A stretch of DNA of 64,000 bases from Paramacrobiotus metropolitanus (lineage: Eukaryota; Tardigrada; Eutardigrada; Parachela; Macrobiotidae): NCBI RefSeq assembly GCF_019649055.1, contig NW_026570225.1:1860001-1924000 (forward strand), given 5' to 3'. A program made the position numbers and the translations under genes. Of this stretch, positions 1 to 9,896 are shown piece by piece (the first letter of the stretch is position 1; each line of letters opens with the position of its first letter). The notes under the pieces were generated by a model. That model worked only from the letters and a program-made list of their open reading frames with translations, made no database searches and was not told where the DNA came from.

Positions 1-1
1 G

Positions 2-652
2 GAGGACAACGCTATCCGCATCAGTGTTGCGTTGCGTCTGGGAGCGCCGATCGTTACCCCACACGTGTGCGTTTGTAGAGGGTTAGTCGACGAGCTAGGC
101 CGGCATGGACTTCGCTGTAAGCGGTCTGCCGGAAGACTACCACGACACGACGGAATCAGCGCAGAATTTGCCCGAGGTCTGAAGTCAGCAGGCTTTCCTT
201 CTAGAATGGAAGGTCTGTCCGTGAAAGATCTGTCCGTGAAAGATAAGAAAAGGCCGGATGTGATTACACTTATACCGTGGACACGCGGAAAGCCGCTGGC
301 CGTGGATGTTACCTGCGTGGACACGCTGGCGGCCTCGTATATCGACCGCACCTCCGTGAACGCCGGCGCAGCAGCCGAACTCGCGTAAAGGAAGAAACTT
401 TCGAAACACGCCTGGCTGCAACCAAGATACGATTTTGTTGCCGCTGCCTTCGAAATTTACGGACCTTTGGGAGACGGAACAAAAAAGCTAGTGGAGAAGG
501 TTGGAAACGGTATAGCGACTTCCACTGGCCAGAAGCAAGCGAAAGCGTTTTTTAAGCAGCGAATATCTATGCAAATACAACGGGGAAACGCGATTTGTGT
601 AATGGGTACGCTCCCCTATCAGGATAGCATGGAGGAAGTTTTTCTGTTATAA
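2..652 (+). pseudogene. C-terminal domain of a non-LTR-type reverse-transcriptase protein (partial, broken)
   Basis: The reading frame is already open at the left window edge, so the 5' part lies outside. The translation has the pattern I know from the region after the RT domain in many aquatic-invertebrate retroelement proteins: a cysteine/histidine stretch (VCVCRGLVDELGRHGLRC), an SAGR..RH motif, then KRPD...PW.RGKPLAVDVTCVDTLA, AGAAAELA, and near the end FFKQRISMQIQRGNA. One in-frame TAA at 386-388 interrupts an otherwise continuous frame, which resumes at once and ends in TAA at 650-652. A 15-bp tandem duplication around 216-245 doubles the peptide LSVKD. The catalytic RT core is not in the window. 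Assignment rests on motif memory only, so the exact family is uncertain. Confidence 0.6.
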
Positions 653-785
653 TAACGTTCTGTTTTGGTACTAAGTTTGTACTTGTACTACGATACTTAT
701 TAAAGGTCATTCTATTTGGCTACACAATGTGTTTGGAACCTAAACCTAAAAACGCAACCTAAAAAAGTGTTTGGAAGTGCGCGTT

Positions 786-957
786 TTTTTCTAGCTATGT
801 TGCACGGGGCGGCCGATTAAAATACAGATCTATTTTCTTGATACTTATATAAAGACCAGAAAATTTACGCTCCTTCAGTTACGTAGTCGCCTCGCGAAGT
901 AATGTAATTAACAGTCGAACGAACTTAAATCACCTAATCAATTTCTTATATTCGACA
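786..957 (+). repeat. Dispersed repeat R1, copy 1, with TATA box and initiator-like motif
   Basis: This stretch of about 170 bp recurs in the same orientation at 49493-49665, roughly 90% identical by eye. It contains TATATAAAG followed about 30 bp downstream by TTCAGTTACG, the usual metazoan spacing between a TATA box and a TCAGT initiator. That layout suggests an LTR or promoter fragment. Copy 2 lies just upstream of giant element B, so R1 may be part of B's 5' LTR and this copy a remnant of a related LTR. The termini (TGTTGCACGG near the left, TTCGACA near the right) are compatible with an LTR, but no target duplication was seen. Confidence 0.5.
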
Positions 958-1076
958 TCCCAGTTTCTGGATTTTTACAACGGGTTTAATGCAACCTTTG
1001 TGCTTATAAGTTTGAAAATGCTTTCCCTAATAATTATTAGGTGAATTAACATGCCCTATAAGCAGGCCCGCGCTCA

Positions 1077-1345
1077 AGCTCTCACTCTGACTCAGACTCT
1101 GACAGCTGAAACTCTGACTCTGACTACTCAAAGTCTGGCTCTGACTGTCCTAAGTCTCAACCTAAGAAAAATCTGAAGAAACCTAAGAAAAAACCTAAGA
1201 AAACACCTAAGAAACCTAAGAAAACCTAAGAAACCTTCAGAATCAGCAGACGTTGAGCGGTCAGAGTCAGACTTTGAGCAGTCCGAGTCAGGGTTTGAGT
1301 GGTCAGAATCAGAGTTTGAGTGGTCAGAATCAGAGTTTGAGCCTA
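1077..1345. repeat. Inverted minisatellite around a CCTAAGAAA core
   Basis: A unit of about 21 bp (CTCAAASTCTGAYTCTGACN-like) is repeated in direct orientation at about 1077-1150 and in inverted orientation at about 1240-1345. Between them is a run of CCTAAGAAA-type units (about 1154-1240). Read on the minus strand the right arm would encode a seven-residue S/D/H/S/N repeat, but no start or flanking coding sequence supports a gene. The same core motif recurs inside or beside other palindromes in the window (26.3, 32.3, 34.7, 42.7 kb). Confidence 0.7.
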
Positions 1346-2040
1346 AGCCCTTTAAGCATAACAAAGTGCAGAAAATCATAAAGCTCAGTCTGCTTTATGA
1401 TTGTGGACGGTCTGAATTTTTTTTCTGATGGCAAATTATTTGAGCAAGATCGGCTTTGCCGTTGGCGTTGTTAAAAGCAAATCGAAAATTAATACGGTAA
1501 AAAATGGTCCATTTCATTCTGCACTGTTTGCAAGCATTTTCACCCGATTAACCTTGCGATGTTCCAAAGCGGTCTCTTCAATGTCAAATTAAAGATTTAA
1601 ATTAATATCAAATGGAAGATTGTCATGGAAATGAAATGAATAGATACTTACTTAAATAACACCGATTTCGAGCATTATTATGTAAGCCGACTTCCATCTT
1701 TGTACGTTTGTTCTCCCGTTAGCACGATCTTTTCGAATCGGTCCTAAAACCAGACGCACGGTATGCGAAAGTAAACGAGACAGCTTAAAGGATTGCGGGA
1801 ATCAGCCAATACCGATGCACCTTTTCAGGTCCGTACCCCTCGAAGCACCGATCAATTCCATAACTCGGCGCTTATCCCATTTTTTTGACGGAGACAGTGT
1901 TGTGTTACTGTCAATTTCCAATTCGCTTTTACTGTTTACTATACCACGGTTTTCTTTTACTTTACTTTTATTGTTTTTTTCTGCAGGGTTTACTGTTTAA
2001 TTTACTGTTTACTGCTAATGAAAAAATTTGCTTACTCAGT
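1346..2040. other. AT-rich intergenic stretch, nothing recognised
   Basis: No coding, RNA or repeat signal that I can support. The sequence is AT-rich with T runs. It ends where the palindromic element begins. Confidence 0.5.
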
Positions 2041-2487
2041 AAACTTGGTATTACTTACCAGGGAACATTTTCCTCCTCCAAATTCAAAAAATTCTCATGT
2101 TTTGTAAAATGGTAGTGTACTATTGTAGTATGCTCGAAAAAATATTTTTATCTGCCATCGTCAAGGGGGCGTGGCCAGACAACAATTAAAAGTTTGCATG
2201 CTGTCACATATCTGTACGAGGGCATTTGGGTGCTGTGAACATACCCTGCACGATTAGGCTGCGATGAACAGCTGGTTAGCCGTAGCTCGCAACGCTACTG
2301 ATATCACAGTCTGAATGCAAACGGCTATAAGTTTAGCCGGCTGTTCATCGCAGCCTAATCGTGCAGGGTATGTTCACAGCACCCAAATGCCCTCGTACAG
2401 ATATGTGACAGCATGCAAACTTTTAATTGTTGTCTGGCCACGCCCCCTTGACGATGGCAGATAAAAATATTTTTTCGAGCATACTAC
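2041..2487. mobile_element. Palindromic foldback element FB1 (left arm, loop, most of right arm)
   Basis: Arms at about 2041-2280 and about 2325-2487 are near-perfect inverted copies: the segment from TATGCTCGAAAAAA through GCTGCGATGAACAGC is mirrored by GCTGTTCATCGCAGC through TTTTTTCGAGCATA. The loop is about 45-60 bp. The right arm is interrupted at 2487 by giant element A and resumes at 25494-25575, where it matches the outer left arm (CATGTTTTGTAAAATGG and its complement). Unbroken, the element was about 530 bp. There is no coding capacity, so it is a non-autonomous foldback or MITE-like element. Confidence 0.85.
2484..2487. repeat. Target-site duplication of element A, left copy (CTAC)
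   Basis: CTAC here matches CTAC at 25494-25497. The uninterrupted left arm of FB1 shows the pre-insertion sequence, in which CTAC occurs once, so the duplication is confirmed internally. Confidence 0.9.
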
Positions 2488-2913
2488 TGTGACAGCTGGC
2501 GAACAAAGGCTCACGATAGTGAGAGAAGGCTTTATTGTGATAGCAATAAAGTACAGAGAACCAAAACACAAAGGGCTCGATGTGAGCTGTAACGTGAAAA
2601 TCACCGAATGTCAGCTAGTGAATGCTAATGAACGGCACATCGAGCCGAAAGCATGGGAAAAGCCTATGCGGCACACTGGGCAGATCCAACACGAGCGAAC
2701 GAACGCTGATAGGCCGAGATGTGGAAGTGGGGCGTGGCTCCGCCTACATCGAGGCCGGTGATTGGCCGAGACGTAAGGCTGGGCGGAAAGCTGCCTGAGT
2801 CGAGGCCGATCTAGCGCTCGACAGCGAGTGCGACTCGGTGTGAGTCAGCACACCGGAAGCGGGACTGTCGCTGGCTGCTATACTCGTAGGCTGCCATAGC
2901 GACTGGCCCAACA
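2488..2913 (-). repeat. 3' LTR of element A
   Basis: On the plus strand it starts TGTGACAGCTGG and ends CTGGCCCAACA, so in element sense it is TG...CA. It matches 25070-25493 except for about seven or eight positions clustered around 2676-2700 plus two isolated substitutions. It contains a palindromic poly(A) signal at 2530-2551. The sense sequence just upstream of it (CCCGCCCAGAGGCA) is only weakly purine-rich, so the polypurine tract is not obvious. Confidence 0.92.
2530..2551. terminator. Bidirectional poly(A) signal in 3' LTR
   Basis: CTTTATTG and CAATAAAG form an inverted repeat separated by TGATAG. AATAAA is therefore present on both strands within 20 bp. The same structure is at 25112-25133 in the other LTR. 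The minus-strand copy would serve element transcripts; the plus-strand copy could end transcripts coming from the host side. Confidence 0.55.
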
Positions 2914-3769
2914 TGCCTCTGGGCGGGAGTCCGAGCCCCTGCGAAGGACCGGCCTCATACCGCTCCAGTGCCCGCTCCGCACACGACCCTATTGGGGTCG
3001 GTGGCTGCGCCTCGGAGGTATCCGATGATGTGGGTGTCTCGTGCCGCGTTCTCCTCCGGACCCGTGGTGGCGATACAACTCACGGCCGAAATCCGAAGGT
3101 CGGTCGGTGGTATTGTTGGACCGGTGTAGGCATCTGTTGGTCGTGTCCGTAACGGCGAAAAAGTAAAAAAAATAAAGTATTATTCCATTCGTCTCTCTCT
3201 CTCTAGTAAAAATAACATCACAATTCCTGGTGAGCAGGTTACAAAAAAAAGATCAATAAAATGAGAACATCATTTCGAGATTAGAAAAAGTAAACTCAAA
3301 GTCTTTGGTCCGGGGCTTTGGGCCGGGTGCTTATTCCGACTAGAGCTCGTCCGCTTCACGGGGGCTCCAGTCCACTGGAAGTCCGGTCATCTAGGTCCGA
3401 GGCATCGGTTCTCGGGATACCCAATGGTACCGGTTCAATTCACCGAGGGTCGAAGGTTCGACCCTATTGACTTCGGGTAAGAGTATGGATCTCCGTTGTC
3501 GGGTGCGAAACGGGCGTGAAACACACTTTCCGACCGGGATCCTCCGGTAAAAGCTTGATTAGAACCTTCATAGCCGGGTAAGGTTGCTCGTCCTCACATC
3601 CAGCCGAGGTTCATCGGGTGAGGTTGATGGAGAGGCACTGTCGCATTCGCAAATACCGTAAGGTACCCTCTCTGAGTGCAAGATAAGACCTATTGGGTCT
3701 ATTGATCGGTGGATCCTCCGGGGAAGCCCGGTGATCCGAGGTTGGATCCGGGCAAAACCGTAATGTTGT

Positions 3770-3797
3770 GTCCTGTCGCCTATTGGGCAACAAGGAC
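3770..3797 (-). repeat. Extended hairpin of the CAATA-loop family
   Basis: Outer stem GTCCT/AGGAC, inner stem GTCGCC/GGCAAC with one C-A opposition (G-U in sense RNA), loop TATTG, one bulged A. The hairpin at 4294-4319 has the same layout with a different outer stem (GTAG/CTAC), so the outer pairing is maintained by compensating changes. Confidence 0.8.
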
Positions 3798-3836
3798 CGG
3801 TTGATGCCTGGTCTCCATAAGGTTTAATGGTTGATG

Positions 3837-3875
3837 GACGTGGTTTACACTGCACCGTGCAGTGTAAACCACGTC
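3837..3875. repeat. 39-bp perfect palindrome
   Basis: 19-base arms beginning GACGTGGTTTACACTGCAC are mirrored exactly around a single central C. It sits in the 3' non-coding region of element A, among the small hairpins but without their TATTG loop. In RNA it would give a stem of about 18 pairs. Confidence 0.9.
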
Positions 3876-6628
3876 TGGTCCAAATGATGTTATGGCCTCT
3901 GTGCGGGAGTCCGACCCTTCAAGGTTTTGAAGTCCGATGGTAGCCTCGGTAACCGAGGGTCAGCTCCGGTTGCAAAATCAGAGTCCAAGCTCAGCCTCGG
4001 TTGCTGAGTCTAAGTCCATTGGCAGCCTCGGTACTCGAGTTAGAGTCCGGGGTGTACCCTCGGCTGCGCTGGTAGATCGTGGTTACGCGATGTGCTGAGT
4101 ATTCTGTCCGGTCAAAATCCCCAAATCTGTCTCCTGTCACCTATTGGGTGACTTAGAGGGGGTGGGTTCCGGACTTTGAAGGTTGAAGTCCGAGGGCGGG
4201 TAGCCTCGGTATCCAAGGATCAATCTAGCCTCGGTTGGTTAACGAATGACAGTCTGATGGTCGCTTCATCCCGGCAAAACCCTTATTGACGGTGTAGGTC
4301 GCCTATTGGGCAACTCTACCGAGGGTCTCACCGGTAAGATGAAGTCGCTACCCGGGGCAGCCTCCGTGTCCGGGGTAGCCTCGGTGGTGAGGTAGTCAGC
4401 ATCTGGTAAGGCTGGTCCTAAGGCGTTCTGCCCGGGCAAAAACCCTTTTTAACGTCTCCCGTCACCTATTGGGTAACATGGAGAGGGTTAATGCCTCTGG
4501 ACAGGGTCCCAGCAGGTATCCGAGGGTCAGTTAGCCTCGGTATCCGGGGGTCCAAACCTCGGTAACCAGACTGGCCCAACATGCTCTGGTGGGAATCCGC
4601 TTGATGCTGGGGATGTCCACCGGGTTACTAGGAAAGATCATGCAAAAGAGGCTCCCCGACAGCTATTTAAGACCTAATTGGGTCTAAGCTGCGAGGTGGA
4701 CACTCTAAGTTTTAAAGACGGAATCCATGCTGGTCCGTTCCTTGGCTGATCCCGTGCTTCCACTTAGGCGAAAACACCCGGGATGCCGGAATAATGCCTT
4801 GGCTAAAGGCCTATTGGGCCTATTGGCGTAGTTATGGGCATCCGTAGCCTCCGTTGGGGGTTCAGTCATGTCGGACGCGGAGGAATGCTTATATACCGGT
4901 GTTGTATATACGCATTCACCCGTGTACCCTAATGTCCTGGTACATCCTTCCGGTGACCACGGTCCGATTTGCGGTGAAATGGTCGTGCCGGTCACTCCCA
5001 CGTTCTACCAGCTCCATAGTTGATAGAAAGTGTGAGTGTGCCCTAATATCCCACTTCGTCCGTTCCGGGGTGGAATGGAGGCCTATTGGGCCCCGATGGG
5101 CATCCTTGGAAAGGTAGAGATCGTGGTTATACGCGATCTGCGAAGGCTTGCATCCTCCGAGGGTCCTTCTGCCGGAGGGACAGGCCGGTGGAGCGAAGCG
5201 GATCGCGCCGCGCAGCACCGTCCCGTCGCTTTTCGTACGACGGATTCCGCCGGAGTTATGCTGCCGAGGCCTATTGGGCTCTCGTGCTGACTTCAAGTGG
5301 AGGTCAGTCAACCAGCTATTACTCCGATTCCCGGGGTGTCCATGAGTCGTTGGCAAACACGGTGCTGAAAAGGGCAGTCGCTTTTTCGGCACCATGTTAG
5401 CGGAATCCTCTTGGGTTAAGTTCCGGAAATTAGTCATATGGGTTCGCTGACCGAGGAGGTATCGCGTCCTGGGTCAAGGTAATCCATACTCAGTTGAGAG
5501 GTTGAGTCGTGCGGATCGGGTTGTCAGGAGGTATCGCTTCCTGTACCACACGGTCCGCATTCGGTTGAAGGATGAGAGCCTATTGGGCTCAGAAGGTCGG
5601 AGTTATGGAACTGTAGTTCCACCGGGGTCCTTCTGCCGGCTGGGTGCGAGCAGGAATACCCGGCAGATCATGCTGGGAACTCCTGGTCAACCTCCTTACG
5701 TGCGAAGGGTCCAATGACGAGGCTGTTACCTGGGCTTCATCGGTATAGGGTTTGTTACTTCCTATGCCAACAAGGTCCGGGCTGGTAGGATCCGAGAGTA
5801 AGAGCCTATTGGGCTCTATGGTCCGAGTTACGGAACGGATCAGCCGGGATTCCTCTGTCGGAGGGACATGAGCAAGGAGAACTGCACATTTGCGCAGTTG
5901 TGCTTGCCCAAGTCGCTATTCGTACGATTCAGAGATGAATTGTGTAGTCACAGTTCACCGCTAGCCAGCCGCTATTTGTGCAAGTTATCCCGGTGAACTG
6001 GGGTTTCCTTTAGGTTCGACCCTTCTAGTCCGAGGGTCGAAGGGTTGGAGGGTTGGACGTCGGGGTATCCCTATTGGGGTCTACTCCCTAAGTCAATGGT
6101 GGGTCGGGCCTCTACCACGGCCTATGATGTTCCCTTTTAGCTCCGGGGATAGCAGGTCGGCGGAGTCGCTGATTCAGCCGAAGCCAGCTAACCGTCGGGG
6201 GTCGGCTAACCCTTTAGTTCGGTTGCATCCCCTCGCTACTTGGCTCGGTTCGCCTCCTGTCATTGTCACCGGAGACCGGAACATTCTGTCCGGTTCATCC
6301 AGGGGAAGCCAGGGGAGACGTCCGGTACGGTCCAAGTTGAACTCGTATTTATCGGGTCTGTCCAAGGGATCCATCCAGGTTCGATTCCAAGGTCTTCTAC
6401 CGGAGTGGATTATCCGTGCAGAACAGCGGGTCGCGCTGTACTGTGCGGACAAACCGCCTTTCGTGCGAAGGTCCGGACTAACGTGGTTTAGGAGGCTTCT
6501 CTTCCAGAACTACGGTAGTCCGAGGGTTGCCGGTTCGGTTGTCCTCTACTGACGACGAGGTCTAAGTTCTGCCTTAGTCGTCCGTGGGGGATCAGGCTCC
6601 GCTAACTTTCTGGCGGCCTATTGGGCAC

Positions 6629-6660
6629 CTTCCCTGGAACCTATTGGGTTCACGGGGAAG
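6629..6660 (-). repeat. Extended hairpin of the CAATA-loop family, two-stem form
   Basis: CTTCCC pairs with GGGAAG outside GAACC/GGTTC, separated by a small internal loop (TG opposite ACG). A second copy at 6821-6852 keeps the same inner stem and internal-loop position but has outer stem TTGCCT/AGGTAG. Confidence 0.8.
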
Positions 6661-6993
6661 TTATCGAGGGTTCGTGTGCCATATTCGACTTCGCTTCAAA
6701 CCGTCCATTTCCGGAGGGTGAGGTCCATATCTTGGTGGTCCTGGCCAGAGCGGTCAGGTTCCAAGTCGGCCAAACCTGCTCTGGCCAGGGCCTAAAGGTT
6801 CATCAGGCCTAGCTGGGCACTTGCCTCAGAACCTATTGGGTTCACAAGGTAGTTGTTGAGCCTTTCATGGGGTGAAGTCCAGTCAGGTCCACTTCTTTGG
6901 ACTCTGTCTTTCGATCCGAGGTATTTCCGTTCCCGCGATGTAGGTACCGTTACTTCCCGCGTCGGAGGGACGGAACTTAGAATTTTTTCCACA

Positions 6994-7019
6994 GGTGGAG
7001 GCCTATTGGGCCTCATACC
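6994..7019 (-). repeat. Extended hairpin of the CAATA-loop family
   Basis: GAGGCC/GGCCTC perfect six-pair stem with TATTG loop, then GGT/ACC outside a small internal loop. Confidence 0.8.
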
Positions 7020-7572
7020 CCGGAGCCCTTAGGGTCCGGTGAGGTATCGAGCGATCCGCTCGGATCGAAAGACAGGTTACTTAGTCGTATCAGCATCGTG
7101 CTTAGGTGCGGTCTGCAGGTTGCCCTCTTCGCTGAGATCACCACGGACAGCCGTACTTGTGGCTGACTCTGTAGCTTCTTGATGGTAGCAGAATGGTCGT
7201 GGTTAAGGCTGCGATCTGCAGGATAATGAGGGTTTGCTCGGCGAAAGTTATGTTCCGGGCCGTTTGGGCGTAGTAAAGGGTCAAGTCTACCACCCTGTCC
7301 CTTATTGAGGGTCCGGTTTGGTAGCTGATCGTGGTTAATGCGATCTGCACTGCTCTGGGACCGTTTCCCTTATTGAGCATGCGGCCTGGTAGCAGATGTA
7401 ATTATCGGGCGCGGTCTGCGGGCTTTACCTCCGTATCCCTTATTGAGGGTCCGGTTAGGTAGCCGATCGTGGTTAATAGGCCCGGTCTGCGTTGGTAGCT
7501 TGTCGTGGTTCGAACTGCAAGATGGTCGGCCAGCGATCTGCGGCTCCTCGGTTGGGTTCCATCGGGGGTATT

Positions 7573-7589
7573 CGTCTCTATTGGAGACG
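7573..7589 (-). repeat. Hairpin with altered loop-closing pairs
   Basis: CGTCTC-TATTG-GAGACG. Here the usual CC/GG next to the loop is TC/GA, yet pairing is intact. With CCCT/AGGG at 7299 and 7437 and AGCTC/GAGCT at 23848, this shows that even the stem base next to the loop can covary while the loop stays constant. Confidence 0.8.
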
Positions 7590-7657
7590 TCGTCATGTCC
7601 ATGTGACCGGTTTTACGGTTAGCCTAACCCTATTGGGGTCCAGCCACCGGTCTCTCT

Positions 7658-9638
7658 TTATTCTAAGTCCACGTTGACCGGGGCTCCACCACCAAAGTGG
7701 GAGCCTTCCGAGTCATCGTCCTTATCCCGTTCCCGTCGTCCTGGGTGGTTCGAGGATGTGGCCTCCTGGGTACAGGTAGACTGCGTCTCCGAGGCTTCCT
7801 GTCCGGGCTTCTCATCTTTGGTTCGGCGGGTCTCGCGTCTTCGGCGGTTCCTGCCTGAGGATGACGAACCAGGCCACATGTTATACCTGTAGGATGACTT
7901 GCCTTCGGGCATCGGTGGTGATGTGAACCCGGGTGGCAAGTGGCGATGGGTCCGGCACCATTCCGAGAGGGTCGAGGCCTCGTCGACATCCTTTTCGTCG
8001 TCCGGATGGTACTGGTACTCCTTATGCCATCGCTCTGCTGTCAGCAGGAAGTCACGCAGCCATAGTCCCACCACTGTATCTCTCATTGGCGTACTCAGCT
8101 GGGCCACCGCCGTCCGAAGTCGGGGCGGGATTTTGTTATTCCGGTACGCGCAGTACAGGGTGTAGTGGCTGTGATGATGGCCAAGTCGAGCCGCGAAAAT
8201 CAGTCGCAAAGCCGTCTGGAAAGCCATTGGAGCATCTCCTCGGGCTTCAGGTTCAATGTTGCCAAGGTATTCAGGCAAACCCTGGGCAGCTCTGGCTGCA
8301 GTCATCACCATGGCTGCTTGTGCCTCGGTGAGTACGAACTGCGCCACCCATTCCGTATGGTCCGTGACCTCTCGTTCCGAGGCATATAACGGAAGCTGAC
8401 TCAGCTGAGACCAGTCAAGGTGGTCGAGTGGCAGTCCCAAAATTGCTGGGTCGGTTGCGCTAGGCAAGCCGTTCGTCCGGTAGTACGGGAATCCGATGCC
8501 ATAGGCCAACCGATCGTTCATCTCGAAGTCCGATGTTCGAACATCTGTTGGTATCCGGAGTGGTCGAGGAAGATTCGAAGGTCGTTGACCAGGTGCCAGA
8601 CTTGGTTTCGTCGGTCTTCCCGGTACTGCATGGTTCCCATAATGCATGGTTCAGCTTATGTCGTAAGTCCCTTCCCAGCCTATGACGCAAGTCGCCAGGT
8701 GTCAGTTCCGACACGCTCTGAGTTCTGCGGTTAGACGGAGTGGACCCTGTTGGGGTCACTGCTGCCGTCGCTGGTGGTTCTGCCGATCGAACCACTGGTT
8801 GGGCCGGGAATTGCGAGGGTAAGCTGCCCATTTGCTGGGGTAAGCCACCTTCTTGTGGGGCTACCAGCTGCTGTTCCACTTGGCTCCGCTGAATTGCCGG
8901 TTGAGCCTCTATCTGGTGGGGGTTAAGGATTTGGGCCATGTATTGTCGGCCGTCGGGTCCGGTGAGTGCTACCGTCATTCCAGTAAGTGGTGTGGGACCA
9001 GCCAGGAATGGACTCGTAATGCTGGGTATATTTGCGGTCCCATCCGGGTTCAGCACTTCCGCAAAGGCATTGAGGGGTGCCGGGGGCTCGTCCGGGAACC
9101 CATTGGGTTCCACCGTGAGTCGAGCCTGTGAGCAGCCGGCTACGCCCAAGGGTGGGGGTTTATCCTCCTTCTGGCGTGTCCGTTTATCGTGCTCACGCTG
9201 GGCCTTAGCGATCCGTCGGTCAGCTGCCGCTACTTCTCGGCGGTCATCTTCGCGCTCCTGCTCCCGTCGTTGTTCACGGGCATGAACCAGTCGGGCGTTA
9301 TCCGGGACTGCTGGGGTATTATCCCAACCAGGCTCGTGGGTACGTCTGCGATAGCGTTGCAGGTCCTACATATGGAGCAGCTCTCGGCCTTCCAACTGGT
9401 CGAAGACTCTGCTGTTGTGGATTAAGTAGGTGTACGCACTCAGATTCCCGATAACGACTTGGAGATACAGGGCATTAGCCTGGTCCCGTCGTGTGACTCG
9501 GTCCTCCCCGGCCTGTCTGTCTATATGTCGTAGCAGGCAGTCCGCGCAGGGTTGGCGTGTCCGGGGTGAGTTATTGTTGACTCGGCACGTCTGGCAACCC
9601 GAGTCGTAGGGTTCCGTCCGGGGTTGAGGAGGCTGTGC
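7658..9638 (-). pseudogene. ORF2 of element A, C-terminal part (two frames, one in-frame stop)
   Basis: From 9638 downward one frame runs AQPPQPRTEPYDSG, a Cys module (CQTC...CADC), a helical stretch, an in-frame TAG at 9366-9368, a strongly charged helix (REQRREQEREDDRREV..ADRRIAKAQREHDKRTRQKEDK) and a P/Q-rich segment to about 8620. Sense then continues one base out of frame in the 329-residue stretch ending at 7658. That stretch has helical segments around DWSQLSQLPLYASEREVTDHT, an RLGHHHSHYTLYCAYRNNKIP segment, and a basic-then-acidic tail (RNRRRRETRRTKDEK...RRERDKDDDSEG). I recognise no family. Being last before the long 3' tail, it may be the C-terminus of ORF2 or a separate protein after the gap at 9642-9896. 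Confidence 0.55.
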
Positions 9639-9896
9639 TCAGAGACACGTAACTTAATATTGTTAAGTTATTTTTGTTTTTAAACCTTGTGGATCATTAC
9701 GTAAACCTATTGGGTTAAACGTTCTAAGGTTAGATGTAAGCTTAAACGGTCGGGTACGGTCAGGTCTTGTCCGATCCTTTTCCTTCTCGCCTATTGGGCA
9801 AGAGAAACATCCCCGTTACGGAGGTTATAGGGTCTCGGCTATTGAGCAAGGAACCTCCGGTGATGTACTTCCGTTTAGCTCTTCTTCTTCGGCAGG
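9639..9896 (-). other. AT-rich gap within the downstream coding region of element A
   Basis: No open frame. It holds hairpins at 9704-9716 and 9785-9803 and an AT-rich patch (TTAATATTGTTAAGTTA). It separates the winged-helix-like part of ORF2 from the terminal part, so it could be an intergenic spacer, an intron or an insertion. I cannot tell which. Confidence 0.4.

Larger units (their letters stand above)
2914..7657 (-). other. 3' non-coding region of element A, hairpin-rich
   Basis: About 4.7 kb between the end of ORF2 and the 3' LTR with no credible coding frame. It is made of degenerate modules containing GCCTCGGT...CCGAGG, GTCCGA and CCTATTGGG. Small hairpins occur every 100-400 bp, about 20 of them here. 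Near-copies of the sequence at the LTR inner edge (CATGCCTCTGGGCGGGAGTCCG) recur at about 3886-3915 and 4575-4600, which suggests that the region grew by duplication of about 0.7-1 kb blocks. An untranslated tail this long is unusual for LTR elements. Confidence 0.75.

Noticed and set aside
2404-2412. TGTGACAGC inside FB1 as a second LTR start
   Set aside because: Only about nine bases match the LTR edge and the similarity does not continue.
2984-7640. CRISPR-like spaced repeats (CCTATTGGG)
   Set aside because: The constant part is only about 9 bp, spacing is irregular, stems vary and the genome is eukaryotic.
2914-7657. Structured RNA gene cluster (rRNA/tRNA-like) suggested by dense hairpins
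   Set aside because: No conserved rRNA segments or tRNA cloverleaf with matching A and B boxes. The region lies inside LTR boundaries and its hairpins extend into protein-coding parts.
8460-9131. Plus-strand frames within element A
   Set aside because: They are antisense shadows of high-GC coding sequence; minus-strand frames show homology to element B and domain structure.
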